Assembly: GCF_900104445.1 (NCBI RefSeq)
Contig: NZ_FNJI01000024.1
Span: 1 to 64,000, forward strand
DNA: 64,000 bases
Source of the DNA: Desulforhopalus singaporensis
GTDB taxonomy: Bacteria > Desulfobacterota > Desulfobulbia > Desulfobulbales > Desulfocapsaceae
Direction of reading: 5' to 3'
Positions 19,601 through 27,806 of this stretch are shown in pieces. A program made the position numbers and the translations under genes. The stretch's first letter is position 1, and each line of letters opens with the position of its first letter. Under the pieces are notes generated by a model. It had not been told where the DNA came from and did no database searches. It saw nothing but the letters and a program-made list of their open reading frames with translations.

Positions 19601-19730
19601 CCTCCATGATAAAGGCATCGTAAAGACTCGATACCAGGAGGATTTCCTGCACCTTAAACGGCATCAGATCATGAAAAACCTTGAAGTGCGGATCAAAATC
19701 GGGGATGACATCTTTTGAAGCGATGAACAT
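16680..19730 (-). CDS. PEP-synthase/PPDK-like protein with receiver-like N-terminal domains
   Basis: A 1016-residue protein. Residues about 25-165 and 170-330 look like two response-regulator-type domains (AVRMVKEMDFDMVITMPF; VRVIIYVEDSPLYRS and FGIISDARFPRAG), the second keeping acidic residues of a phosphoacceptor pocket. Residues about 430-800 form a pyruvate/PEP-binding ATP-grasp domain (KGSMGGKARGIAF; VRSSSLLEDGQFKPYAGLYS; FYFLQIRPM). The C-terminal 200 residues (PFLLIGPGRWGSADPWLGIP, SQGTHFFQNITS) do not show the GG-x-T-S-H phosphohistidine loop or the TIM barrel of true PEP synthase. The activity is thus unlikely to be plain PEP synthesis. It is translationally coupled to gdhA. Confidence 0.85.
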   Translation of the reverse strand: MFIASKDVIPDFDPHFKVFHDLMPFKVQEILLVSSLYDAFIMEEDGSLATRLINEYHGLNLSKPPKMTRISSAEEAVRMVKEMDFDMVITMPFLGGVDAFKLGTAIKEVRPDIPVIVVAHNLKSSFLDKVNRHGIDRVFLWCCEADLLLAIIKNVEDHRNVDPDTERAMVRVIIYVEDSPLYRSLFLPLIYNEVVRQTQSVLDESLNERHRLLRMRARPKILMATNYEEALTLYEAYKPYVFGIISDARFPRAGKTNVNAGMDFLKTVRSEIADLPLLMVSSEEANRKEAQSIPAVFIDKKSPHIKDELHNFFLTHLGFGDFIFRLPDETAIGHASNLAEFERQLKIVPEASLCYHTKRNHFSNWVMARAEVILAKRLHKDYVAAADDLGAIRDDLVHKVHSLRRLRQQGVVVGFDADIYDSDIMDFVKIGKGSMGGKARGIAFIWACLQSAYNHESILSEFPVIIPKTCVITADGFDAFVEDNNLYYCKNYRDCHIADLFLDAPLPAWLRQELREFLKKVEKPLSVRSSSLLEDGQFKPYAGLYSTYFLANNYPDFNERLAQLESAIKLVYASTWFEGPRSFSKMVGYAREDSMAVIIQELAGDKYGDFWYPAVCGVAQSHNFYPVMDLKADEGICHIALGLGKTVVEGGKSLWFSPRQPKKLFQFDSVDDMLRRSQTQFWALDISPENCFERNTSNLVLRNVQDAEREMALSLVASTYVAEEHRVRDTILPGRKILTFYQILKYGAYPLAQVLGELLKIGKTGMGGDVEIEFALHLDPDPKKSMFYFLQIRPMATGRELADVNICDAEIDNGFGYITQLLGHGHFKHITDIVYVHPETFDLGKTQQMAWEIGEINRKLTAGKVPFLLIGPGRWGSADPWLGIPVQWNQISGAAAIIEVRNSTIKADASQGTHFFQNITSLGIPYMTLNEDGARKKDSDERRRADFFDWQWLEKQRIIERLEYICHARTANPFVLKCDGTRSESVLFEPALSGNGSCAKEPGGVRDTSRISKGEC

Positions 19731-20239
19731 GACAGGCTCCTCAACAAAAACGGTTCGCCTTGCTGCATCTTTTCCTTTCCTTACTGTATGGTATATCCGA
19801 TATCGCCTCTATCCGGCAAATAAGATTTCAGCAACCGCCTGGGGCCAGCGAAAAAGACTGCTCGGACCATGGATAAATCAGCACGTGTGGCAAAACCGAC
19901 CGTAAAGTGCAAAGCGTACAACACTTCCGCGATCAGGCGACTGGCACCGGGTCGCCAGCGTGCCTGGCTTCAGATGTTCTTAATTAAAGATAGTCACGGA
20001 AGGATCTTTGTGCAGATTACAGCAGCCGCTCGTGCTTCGGCGGTCACGTTGCTGCCTTAAAAAGCTGATACAGAACCGACTTATTGCCGGCCGGACTCTT
20101 CCGGCAGCAAGTCGGTGAATACAATTAGCGGTGGGTTGTAATGACGGCCAGGGAGGGGTTGCAAACCGGTCAACACGCTTGCCGGTCCGTTCTGTTCCCG
20201 GCGGTCCGGTTTACCCTTGTGGCCCGGCTTGGCGGAATT
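19731..20239. other. Non-coding stretch between PPDK-like and BCCT genes
   Basis: About 510 bases before the palindrome at 20240. It must contain the promoter of the PPDK-like/gdhA operon, whose ribosome site is GAGGAG. No gene seen. Confidence 0.4.
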
Positions 20240-20283
20240 GCTCACGATCATCGCATAAGCTACCCGATACGATGATCGTGAGC
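20240..20283. repeat. 14-bp perfect inverted repeat downstream of BCCT gene
   Basis: GCTCACGATCATCG (20240-20253) and its exact reverse complement (20270-20283) flank a 16-base loop. The repeat begins 17 bases after the BCCT stop codon. It may form an mRNA 3' hairpin, but no T-run follows in that direction, so a rho-independent terminator is not clearly supported. Confidence 0.55.
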
Positions 20284-20299
20284 GATATAATTTCAGGCC

Positions 20300-21889
20300 T
20301 TACTGCTTTTGGGATTTTTTGCCGTAGAGAGAATATACCACAGATACAAGGGCAAGCATTTCAATTATTACGATAGGCAAGCCCACCACGATACTTGAGG
20401 TCTGCAACGCCTTTGTTCCGGTTTTGCCACTGATAATGAGAAAAAGAATGGTCATGCTGCCCATGATAATGCCCCAGAATATTTTCAACGTTGCGGGCGG
20501 CTCATCGCGATCCATTTTTTTTGTACAAATTTCAGAGATCGCCGAGGTAGCGGAGTCGGCGAGGGTGACAAAGGATATGCAGATGGTCAGAAAAGCAAGA
20601 GGTACAGTCACCCATGCCAGGGGAAACCGCTCCAGCAGCGCATACATGGAAAACTCGACCCCCTTATTGTTCACCACGCCCATAAGGTCGGCCCCGGCTA
20701 CACTATCCATATATATTGCGCCGCCGCCGAAGGTTATAAACCAGCAAATTCCAAAAATTGCCGGGGCCATCACATTGACACACATAAACTCCCGGATAGT
20801 CCTGCCGTAAGAGATTTTTGCCAGAAACACGCCGAGAATAGGGGCAAGAGAGAGCCACCACGCCCAGTAAAAGATGGTCCAGCTCCCCGGCCAGCCGCCG
20901 CCTTTCTGGAAAGTATCCGTCCACAGGGACATGGACACGAAATCGTCGAGGAAACCGCCGAAAGACTCTACTCCCAGATTGAGGAAATACTTGGTAGGCC
21001 CCATGACAAAGACAAAAACGACAAAAGCGATAAAAATTTTAGCGTTCTGGCTGCTGAGAAACTTAATGCCCCTCTGCAGCCCGGTATAGCTTGAAATGGT
21101 ATAGGTTGCGGTCATCAACCCGATAATCACTGCGTAGACAAGATAAGATTGTGGAATTCCCAGAAGGTATTCAAGGCCTCCTGCGAGCTGCATTGTTCCA
21201 AACCCCATGGAAGTAATTACACAACCTACCGTGGCGAAAATGCACAACCCGTTGACGATATCGCCGGCCAACCCATTTACCCTGTCGCCCATGATGGGGT
21301 AAAGGGCCGAGCTGACCCGCAGCGGCTGCTTCAGGTTATAGGTTGAATAGGCAATGGCAACCCCGATCACCGCGTAGATACAGTAAGGATGAAAAGACCA
21401 GTGGAGAAAAGATATCTTCATGGCCGCAAGAGCGGACTCCGGGGTGGACGGTGAGGCGCCGGAAAGGCTGGGAGGTCCGTAATAGTGGTACAACGGCTCT
21501 GCAACACCCCAGAAGGCGATGCCTGTACCGATTCCCGCACAGAGTGCTATGGCCCACCAGTTCCAGTAACTGAGCACCGGCTTTGCATCCTCCCCGCCCA
21601 GCCTGATATTCCCTGCAGAGGAAAAGGACAGGATAACTACAAATGCGACGAATATGAAGATAAACAACAGATACATCCAACCAAAATAGTCGATGGTGAA
21701 CTTGAGGGCGGCAGCGGCGCCGGCCATGAAGAGTTCCCTGTTGACTATGCCGACTACCAGCAGGATGGTCAACAGAATGGCGGGAGGCCAAAAGATACGT
21801 TTTTCTATTTCGAAATCAAAATAGCCGGTAGTTTTTTTCCCTAAGGCAAAACCATCCTGCCCTTGTACCCGGCTCATGTTTCTTTTCAT
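20300..21889 (-). CDS. BCCT-family transporter (betaine/carnitine/choline type)
   Basis: A 529-residue inner-membrane transporter with 12 predicted hydrophobic segments. The BCCT glycine-rich helix GIGTGIAFWGVAEP is present, followed by WSFHPYCIYAVIGVAIAYS and the MDSVAGADLMG region. The family imports quaternary amines, driven by Na+ or H+, or exchanges them. I chose the ATG at 21889 because AAGGAG lies upstream. The frame extends 35 codons without homology. Substrate not determinable. A compatible-solute or trimethylamine role is plausible. It is monocistronic. Confidence 0.94.
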   Translation of the reverse strand: MKRNMSRVQGQDGFALGKKTTGYFDFEIEKRIFWPPAILLTILLVVGIVNRELFMAGAAAALKFTIDYFGWMYLLFIFIFVAFVVILSFSSAGNIRLGGEDAKPVLSYWNWWAIALCAGIGTGIAFWGVAEPLYHYYGPPSLSGASPSTPESALAAMKISFLHWSFHPYCIYAVIGVAIAYSTYNLKQPLRVSSALYPIMGDRVNGLAGDIVNGLCIFATVGCVITSMGFGTMQLAGGLEYLLGIPQSYLVYAVIIGLMTATYTISSYTGLQRGIKFLSSQNAKIFIAFVVFVFVMGPTKYFLNLGVESFGGFLDDFVSMSLWTDTFQKGGGWPGSWTIFYWAWWLSLAPILGVFLAKISYGRTIREFMCVNVMAPAIFGICWFITFGGGAIYMDSVAGADLMGVVNNKGVEFSMYALLERFPLAWVTVPLAFLTICISFVTLADSATSAISEICTKKMDRDEPPATLKIFWGIIMGSMTILFLIISGKTGTKALQTSSIVVGLPIVIIEMLALVSVVYSLYGKKSQKQ

Positions 21890-22872
21890 AACATTCCGCT
21901 CCTTTGTTTCGTTCTTTAGCTTTTGAAAACTTGTACAGTTTCCTCGAATGAACCTCGCCTGGTCGTTTTCAGCCACCTCACCCACTGTTGGCAACGGCTG
22001 CCGCGCATCACAAAAACAGACGCGACAACTACACGTTGCAGCACATAAAAAAAAAATTTACAGAGAACAGCTGATGCCTGTTCTGTGTTTCGGCAAAACA
22101 GGACATGTTTTTCTGTCGAACGAATTAACCCGGTTTTATACCTGCGTTATCAAGCAGCTGCGACATCCTGTAGCAGCCGCCCCTGTGCCGGTTTGGTTGC
22201 AAACCAGATGAACCCGAAAAATATGCGGGCTAGAAGGAGTGATCCCCGATCAAGACGAGTGAAGAGTGTTTTGTGGATTCTGCAATCCGGCTTTCATCTC
22301 CACGAATAGGGACGAAGCAATAAATGCGCCAGGAAAATAGGGAAGTAACACGGGTGAGCTATGGTCCTGAAATCAATAACAATGGACACACAAAAATCCG
22401 CGGGGACATCGATTGGAAAAGGCAAAACAGACAACAGCACGACTTTGTGTTTTTAAAATATTTTTTAAAAAATGCAAAAGATATTTGTTTTTTTATGAAA
22501 CAACAAACAGCTATCGGGTCATGATTGATTACGGCAGATAGAGAAGTGCTGATTGCGTCATCCACGTCGTGCAAAGCTTGTGCCCTCCGGTGAGGCTCTG
22601 GAGAAAGCAGGAAAGTACCAGGAACCTTCTGAGCAACATCCGTTTTTAACCTGACGATACGGCCCGGATTTGACATATCGCCATTGCGTTACCATCATAC
22701 TATGTGTTACAATGTGGCACCTGGATGGATAAAACTTTCGTCCTTTTGTGGTGTGCGTCCCGCCGTTACGGCGAGGGATTCGACCAGTTCGCCGAAAATG
22801 TTCCGGATAAATTGACTTGCACGGTCACTCCCGGGTTCATTACAGATCGGTTCTATTTTTCTCCCCGGACCA
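21890..22872. other. Long non-coding stretch
   Basis: Nearly 1 kb without a convincing gene. Frames present are short, lack ribosome sites and have skewed composition. The left end holds the BCCT promoter. On the right, TTGCGT (22685-22690) with TACAAT 18 bases later could be a promoter for the XRE/two-CW gene. Nothing else recognised. Confidence 0.4.
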
Positions 22873-23262
22873 ATGGACAGTAAAGAATTTATAAAGACAA
22901 GGAAGGAACTGGCCAAGACCCAGAAAGAACTGGCCGAGCTTCTCGGGGTATCCCTGAAAGCCGTCAGCAGCTATGAACAAGGGTGGCGCGCCATCCCGAC
23001 CCACGTGGAGCGTCAGCTCATGTTTCTATTGATCAGGAAAACGTGCGACGTGGAGAACATTGAAAATTGCTGGGAAATTCGCCACTGTTCCAACGAAAAA
23101 AAAGCGAAATGCCCGGCATGGGAATTCAAGTCTGGAAAATTATGCTGGTTTATAAGCGGCACGCTGTGCGAAAATCAAACCCAGGGCAACTGGGATAACA
23201 AGATCGATATATGCAAGAACTGCATCGTGCTGAAAAAACTGATGGACCATTCCTCAAGATAA
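22873..23262 (+). CDS. XRE-type HTH protein with two-CW zinc-binding-like domain
   Basis: A 129-residue protein. Residues about 3-55 are an XRE helix-turn-helix (RKELAKTQKELAELLGVSLK, AVSSYEQGWR). Residues about 58-120 are Cys/Trp-rich: CWEIRHCSNEKKAKCPAWE, then LCWFISGTLCE and CKNC. This is the two-CW layout seen in deltaproteobacterial proteins, with six to eight Cys able to bind a metal or sense redox state. It is likely a small DNA-binding sensor. Targets are unknown. It stands alone. Confidence 0.85.
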   Translation: MDSKEFIKTRKELAKTQKELAELLGVSLKAVSSYEQGWRAIPTHVERQLMFLLIRKTCDVENIENCWEIRHCSNEKKAKCPAWEFKSGKLCWFISGTLCENQTQGNWDNKIDICKNCIVLKKLMDHSSR

Positions 23263-23339
23263 CCAGGCAACAACTGCGAACAGTGTCTCATGCTTCCCCA
23301 CCGGCCCTGATCAGGCAATAGCCAAGACCAACCGGTTTA

Positions 23340-24305
23340 TCAGGATGATTCAGACCGATGATTTTCAGCCTGGCGCAACTGGTCGGGAGTGTTGATGTTT
23401 TTCCAGCAACCGCGAAACCTGTCTGGTATTACCGGGTTGTCGATCTTTGGATGGGTGCCGATCTGGTTGATGCTGCGCTCCCCCAACAGCAGTCGATCCT
23501 CGAAAAGCTGGCCCGCACAACGCTCGTACAGGGCAAAAAGCGGCTCACAGCGGTTAGCTCCGGCAAGCTTTGGCACCCTCCCCCACGACCCCGCACGCCT
23601 GTTTTCCAGCAGCCACCGGAGCGCCGGCGTTGAGGCCAGCGGCATGTCGCACGCAAGAAAGATCCAGGAAGCCATGGGATGCCACCGAGTCGCCGCTACG
23701 ATCCCCGTAAGCGGGCCTGCGACTCCGGGGATATCGGGAAGCCGGATACAATTCTCCAGTTCTTCCGGTAATTCTCCTGCCCCTGAGACAACGATACCAT
23801 CCACTTCCGGGCGCAATAGCGCCACGGCTCGTTCAATCCATGTGGGACCGGTTTCCGCCCGGCGAATAAGATGCTTTGGCCGGCCCATGCGCGAACTCCT
23901 GCCGCCGATCAGCACACATCCCCAGAGAGGTGCTGCCTGCATAAGCCGCGACAGGCTGGCCGCCAGCTCGTCGCCAAATTTTTCCAGAGCCCGGTCGCCG
24001 TCACCCGTTATGCAAAGTGTCTGTCCTTTTGCCTGCGGACCGCTTCCCAAAAAAATCGTCTGCACCTGAACATCTGGACCCTGCAGGGTGAAAACAACAT
24101 CAAAGCGTCTGGCCAGGCAGGAAAGGGCGTAACCACTCAAGTGATCTTTCCCGGCTACCGCGCCATAGAGCCCGCGGCGATCAAGAACCGTCAGCGCTTT
24201 TTGCAGGAATTCTTCGCGCTGTCGCTTATCCTGGCCGCAAATTTTGAAAACGGGCAGCTGTGACAAGGTCGGCGGGTAGTTTTCACCGGAGTCTCTGGTT
24301 CGCAT
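23340..24305 (-). CDS. mobA: Molybdenum cofactor guanylyltransferase (MobA) with degenerate MobB-like N-domain
   Basis: A 321-residue protein. The C-terminal two thirds is MobA: the nucleotidyltransferase loop LIGGRSSRMGRPK (near residue 134), IFLACDMPL as the metal-binding Asp strand, and the KLAGANRCEPLFALY segment. It attaches GMP to Mo-molybdopterin to make the cofactor used by NapA-type enzymes. The N-terminal 120 residues resemble MobB in layout (VFKICGQDKRQREEFLQKAL, LDRRGLYGAVAGKDH), but the P-loop Gly and Lys-Thr are absent, so GTP binding there is doubtful. The link to the nap cluster in this window is functional only. Confidence 0.88.
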   Translation of the reverse strand: MRTRDSGENYPPTLSQLPVFKICGQDKRQREEFLQKALTVLDRRGLYGAVAGKDHLSGYALSCLARRFDVVFTLQGPDVQVQTIFLGSGPQAKGQTLCITGDGDRALEKFGDELAASLSRLMQAAPLWGCVLIGGRSSRMGRPKHLIRRAETGPTWIERAVALLRPEVDGIVVSGAGELPEELENCIRLPDIPGVAGPLTGIVAATRWHPMASWIFLACDMPLASTPALRWLLENRRAGSWGRVPKLAGANRCEPLFALYERCAGQLFEDRLLLGERSINQIGTHPKIDNPVIPDRFRGCWKNINTPDQLRQAENHRSESS

Positions 24306-24363
24306 ATTTCCCTATTTTTTCGTTTCTCCACCAACAATCGCCGATAACAATGCGCCGTGCTGC

Positions 24364-25206
24364 TTATACCGTAATCTGCTGGGTCCCTGGCGGCAGCACT
24401 TTATTTTCCCTTCCCATGGCGATAAATTTATCTATTGCCGCAAGCCCTTGGGCGCCCAGATCCCGGGAGAACTCATTCACATAGAGATCAATGTGGCTCT
24501 GCACCACCTCCGGTGCCAATTCCTGGCTGTATCGCCTGATATAGGGCATACATTCCTGTGAATTTTGAAATCCGTACGCCACGCTTGCACGGACGGCTCT
24601 TTCAATCGCCTTTATCGTTTTTTTGCCAAGGGACCTCCTGGCGGCAATACAACCCAGCGGGATAGGCATGCCGGTAAGATTTTCCCACCACTGGCCGAGG
24701 TCCTGAACACAGGTGAGGCCGAATTCTTTATAGGTAAATCGCGACTCATGAATAATGACTCCGCCATCGACCTTGCCGGTGCTAACAGCATCCATGATCA
24801 GGTCAAAACGCATCTCCACCAACTCACAAGTTTCTTCCAGATACATCTGCAGTAGCAGTGCAGCGGTAGTTAACTTGCCGGGAATGGCAATTTTCCGGCC
24901 TGCAAAAGAGCCTTTTTCTCCCTCACCGGTGGTCACGAGCAGAGGGCCGCACCCCCGGCCAAGAGCGCTGCCCGACGACAGCACGCAATACTCATCGAGC
25001 ACATGCCCCAGAGCATGAAAGGACAACTTCGTCACATCAAGTTTTTTTTGCAATGCCAGAAGATTAAGCTGCTCCACGTCATCGAGCACCGGGGCACCAA
25101 ACGAGAGGCCCTCAGTCGCGATTTTGCCATGGACAAGACCGTAAAACATAAACGTGTCGTTTGGGCAGGGAGAAAAGCCCAGGCTGAGTTCGTTATTTTT
25201 CTTCAT
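24364..25206 (-). CDS. mqnD: 1,4-dihydroxy-6-naphthoate synthase
   Basis: A 280-residue MqnD, which converts cyclic dehypoxanthinyl futalosine to 1,4-dihydroxy-6-naphthoate in the futalosine route to menaquinone. The start SLGFSPCPNDTFMFYGLVHG is diagnostic, followed by KLSFHALGHVL and GGVIIHESRFTY. It has a periplasmic-binding-protein type II fold but no signal peptide. The ATG at 25206 (a GTG precedes it) lies inside the 3' end of mqnB, so the two are coupled. Menaquinone is the quinone expected to feed the nap and octaheme operons. Confidence 0.95.
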   Translation of the reverse strand: MKKNNELSLGFSPCPNDTFMFYGLVHGKIATEGLSFGAPVLDDVEQLNLLALQKKLDVTKLSFHALGHVLDEYCVLSSGSALGRGCGPLLVTTGEGEKGSFAGRKIAIPGKLTTAALLLQMYLEETCELVEMRFDLIMDAVSTGKVDGGVIIHESRFTYKEFGLTCVQDLGQWWENLTGMPIPLGCIAARRSLGKKTIKAIERAVRASVAYGFQNSQECMPYIRRYSQELAPEVVQSHIDLYVNEFSRDLGAQGLAAIDKFIAMGRENKVLPPGTQQITV

Positions 25207-25930
25207 CACTGTTTAAATCAGTTATAATTTCTGCGCTCACCCGTGCAATTACGCTGCACGCTTCGGCTAGTTTCCATGACGACAGATCCCGGTCGGTCAC
25301 ATAATTTGAGACGGCGCGGATCTCAACCACCGGCACCGCAAATGTTTCGCACGCCCTGGCGACAGAAGCGCCTTCCATATTTTCGCACAACCCGTTAAAC
25401 CTGCCCTGAAGTTGCTTTCCTCTTTTGTTGGTGGCGGAAACACCGCTGACCGTCACAAAGTCTCCTTCAAGAAATCGATGGCCTCGCAATTTAAGAATTT
25501 TTCGCACACGCTCGCGCAGTCCCCGATCCAGTTCGCAGACGATTTCTCCGGCAATTGAAGTATCAAGAGGAACAGTTCCCCGGTCGGTGCAGATGCCAAG
25601 GTCGCCAAACCATTCCCTATGGGCAAGACAGATATCGAGCAGCCGGGCCCGGGACAACGCGTCGCCCAGGTATGCTCCGGCCACACCGAAGTTGAGCACC
25701 AGCGACGGCCTGCTATGTTCACACAGCCACCTGGTAATTTCTATCGCCGCCGCAACGGGACCGACCCCGGTGATAATGGTGTCGCACGCTATTTTATTGC
25801 GGGATGCGATTGTTTTGAACGGCAGCATCTCTATTTCGGTTGCAGCGGCGGCAAGAATCATGTTATCTAGTTCATTTTTTCCGGCAGAGAAGAATCGTGC
25901 TGTGACCTGATCAGATTCTTGTTCCGTCAT
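25193..25930 (-). CDS. mqnB: Futalosine hydrolase
   Basis: A 245-residue nucleosidase of the MTA/SAH family, removing hypoxanthine (or adenine) from futalosine-type intermediates. Visible are TGVGPVAAAIEITRWL, NFGVAGAYLG, the substrate-binding ENMEGASVARACE and the catalytic-Asp segment AVSNYVTDRDLSSW. The ATG at 25930 has GGGGA five bases away. An internal ATG at 25861 matches the usual family start better by length, so the true start may be there. It overlaps mqnD by 14 bases and is divergent from queA. Confidence 0.93.
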   Translation of the reverse strand: MTEQESDQVTARFFSAGKNELDNMILAAAATEIEMLPFKTIASRNKIACDTIITGVGPVAAAIEITRWLCEHSRPSLVLNFGVAGAYLGDALSRARLLDICLAHREWFGDLGICTDRGTVPLDTSIAGEIVCELDRGLRERVRKILKLRGHRFLEGDFVTVSGVSATNKRGKQLQGRFNGLCENMEGASVARACETFAVPVVEIRAVSNYVTDRDLSSWKLAEACSVIARVSAEIITDLNSDEEK

Positions 25931-26041
25931 TTTTCCCCAAAAGCCGTTCTTTTCATCGATGCGAACTTAACGCATTATTACAAAAATTGCATCGCTTGCA
26001 AAACAATACCCGCGGTAATCCACAATATTTCCAGACAGCCA

Positions 26042-27136
26042 ATGATACCTCAAGAAGATCTGACCCTTGAAGCCTACCGTTACCATCTGCCCAAAAACTG
26101 TATTGCCCAGCATCCGGCCGACCGGAGAGACACATCGAGATTAATGGTACTCGACTCAGGCAGCGATTCGCTAAGCCATCGCCACTTCAACAATCTCGAT
26201 GAATACATCGGGCCATGCGACATGCTGGTGGTAAACAACACCAAGGTGTTTCCGGCACGTCTTGAGGGAGTGAAGGAGACCGGCGGCAAAGCGGAAGTTT
26301 TTCTCCTGGAGCTGCCTTCAGAGGATGACTGCGACATCGGTACGGCAACGGCCACAGCGCTTATTAAATCGTCAAAACGGCCCAAGCCAGGTTCGGTCAT
26401 CACCATCGGCGACAATCTGCACTGCGTTGTTTCCGAGTTGCTCGAAGACGGCAAGGCGGCCCTGGAACTGCACTACAATCGCTCCCACACTCTGGCTGCA
26501 TGCCTTTTAGAATGCGGCCAGGTTCCGCTTCCGCCGTATATTGTCAGGAAAAACGGATCGACAAAGGAAGACGCCGCCCGCTACCAGACCGTCTATGCGG
26601 CGCAGCCGGGTGCTGTGGCCGCACCCACCGCCGGCCTGCACTTCACCGACAGCCTCCTGTCGCGAATTACCGATAAAGGCACACTCCTGGGCGAAGTAAC
26701 TCTCCATGTCGGCTATGGCACTTTTGCCCCGGTCCGGGACAACGACATCACCCAGCACAAGATTCACCGGGAATTTTTATCTATCCCCGAAGAGACAGTC
26801 GCCAAAGTGGAAAAGACCAGGGAGCGGGGAGGGAAAATATGGGCTGTTGGAACAACGTCGGTCCGGGCGCTGGAATACGGCGCTCTTAAAACCGGCCGCC
26901 TGCAGGCTACAGAGGAATGGTGTGATCTTTACATCTATCCGGGCTTCAAATTTCAGGTAACGGACAATCTCATTACGAATTTTCATCTACCCGATTCGTC
27001 GCTGATGTTTCTGGTATCAGCACTTTGCGGTCGAAAAACCCTTCTCAACTGCTATAAGAAGGCAATTGAGAAGGGGTATCGTTTCTTCTCCTACGGGGAC
27101 GCAATGGCCATTATCGGCGACCACCCACGGGTCTGA
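26042..27136 (+). CDS. queA: S-adenosylmethionine:tRNA ribosyltransferase-isomerase
   Basis: A 364-residue QueA, which transfers the ribosyl part of SAM to 7-aminomethyl-7-deazaguanine in tRNA to make epoxyqueuosine. Family landmarks are AYRYHLPKNCIAQHPADRRD near the start, MLVVNNTKVFPARL, GAVAAPTAGLHFT, EVTLHVGYGTFAPVR and the end TNFHLPDSSLMFLVSALCG. I chose the ATG at 26042. The frame extends 41 codons upstream into the mqnB promoter area without homology. A full-length, standard protein. Confidence 0.96.
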   Translation: MIPQEDLTLEAYRYHLPKNCIAQHPADRRDTSRLMVLDSGSDSLSHRHFNNLDEYIGPCDMLVVNNTKVFPARLEGVKETGGKAEVFLLELPSEDDCDIGTATATALIKSSKRPKPGSVITIGDNLHCVVSELLEDGKAALELHYNRSHTLAACLLECGQVPLPPYIVRKNGSTKEDAARYQTVYAAQPGAVAAPTAGLHFTDSLLSRITDKGTLLGEVTLHVGYGTFAPVRDNDITQHKIHREFLSIPEETVAKVEKTRERGGKIWAVGTTSVRALEYGALKTGRLQATEEWCDLYIYPGFKFQVTDNLITNFHLPDSSLMFLVSALCGRKTLLNCYKKAIEKGYRFFSYGDAMAIIGDHPRV

Positions 27137-27156
27137 GTGGTCCGTAAAAAGCTGGA

Positions 27157-27423
27157 TTATGCAGCGGCAGGGCACCCTGCGCAGCCGCCACCGGCTTGAC
27201 AGGAGGGTGCCGGTTTTGATTTTTCCGTCCCCCCGGCTGCCGACTTGCTCGCGTAACCGTCGGCGTACCAGCCGCCGCCCTTGAGCTGGAAAGAACTCAT
27301 CGACATAAGTTTTGTCACCGGCGCCTGGCACTGGGGACAGTTGGCCAGAGGCTCATCGGAGATCTTCTGCTGCACTTCAAAAATCTGCTCACATGCTTTA
27401 CATTCGTACTCATAGACTGGCAT
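27157..27423 (-). CDS. FmdB-family zinc ribbon protein
   Basis: An 88-residue protein starting MPVYEYECKACEQIF, with a second pair in CPQC, the FmdB-type zinc ribbon often called a regulatory protein. The ribbon is followed by a Gly/Ser/Ala-rich tail with more cysteines (CQAGGGCAGCP), common in deltaproteobacterial members. The function is not established. It is convergent with queA and divergent from murI. Confidence 0.9.
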   Translation of the reverse strand: MPVYEYECKACEQIFEVQQKISDEPLANCPQCQAPVTKLMSMSSFQLKGGGWYADGYASKSAAGGTEKSKPAPSCQAGGGCAGCPAAA

Positions 27424-27806
27424 TGTTCAACCACCTGTTTGCTCTGTAGTGTTAACTTTTCAATATCTCAAAAAAACCCGGATATTTTAACTAAGATGCT
27501 TTTACACCGGCCAGAAATCTAATTCTCAACACCATATCTGTCAACATATTGTACGGTCTATTTCATAAAAACTAACAGGCGGGAGCTTGTTGTCACCAGA
27601 TTTTTTTGGTATACAGCTAACCTTACAGTTGCCGACCCGCACCTGCCGGCACGTCCACCTCAGGGGCAGGCAATCCTCACCAGAGAATAAAAAAAATCTG
27701 CTGCGGGCCGTACCCCTGTCACGGCGCTAAGCGTTGAAACAGTGAGCGGGCCAAACAAATACATGCGGGCCAATTTCCATGCCCTTACAGCTTCTTTACA
27801 ACGTAT
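27424..27806. other. Divergent promoter region fmdB/murI
   Basis: About 380 bases. GC-rich short repeats around 27630-27680 and 27700-27760 suggest local structure. I cannot identify an RNA gene or riboswitch. No protein gene seen. Confidence 0.35.

Noticed and set aside
20240-20283. Palindrome as rho-independent terminator of the BCCT gene
   Set aside because: No T-run follows in the gene direction.
22359-22676. 105-codon minus-strand frame in the long non-coding stretch
   Set aside because: No family; low-complexity end; no ribosome site.
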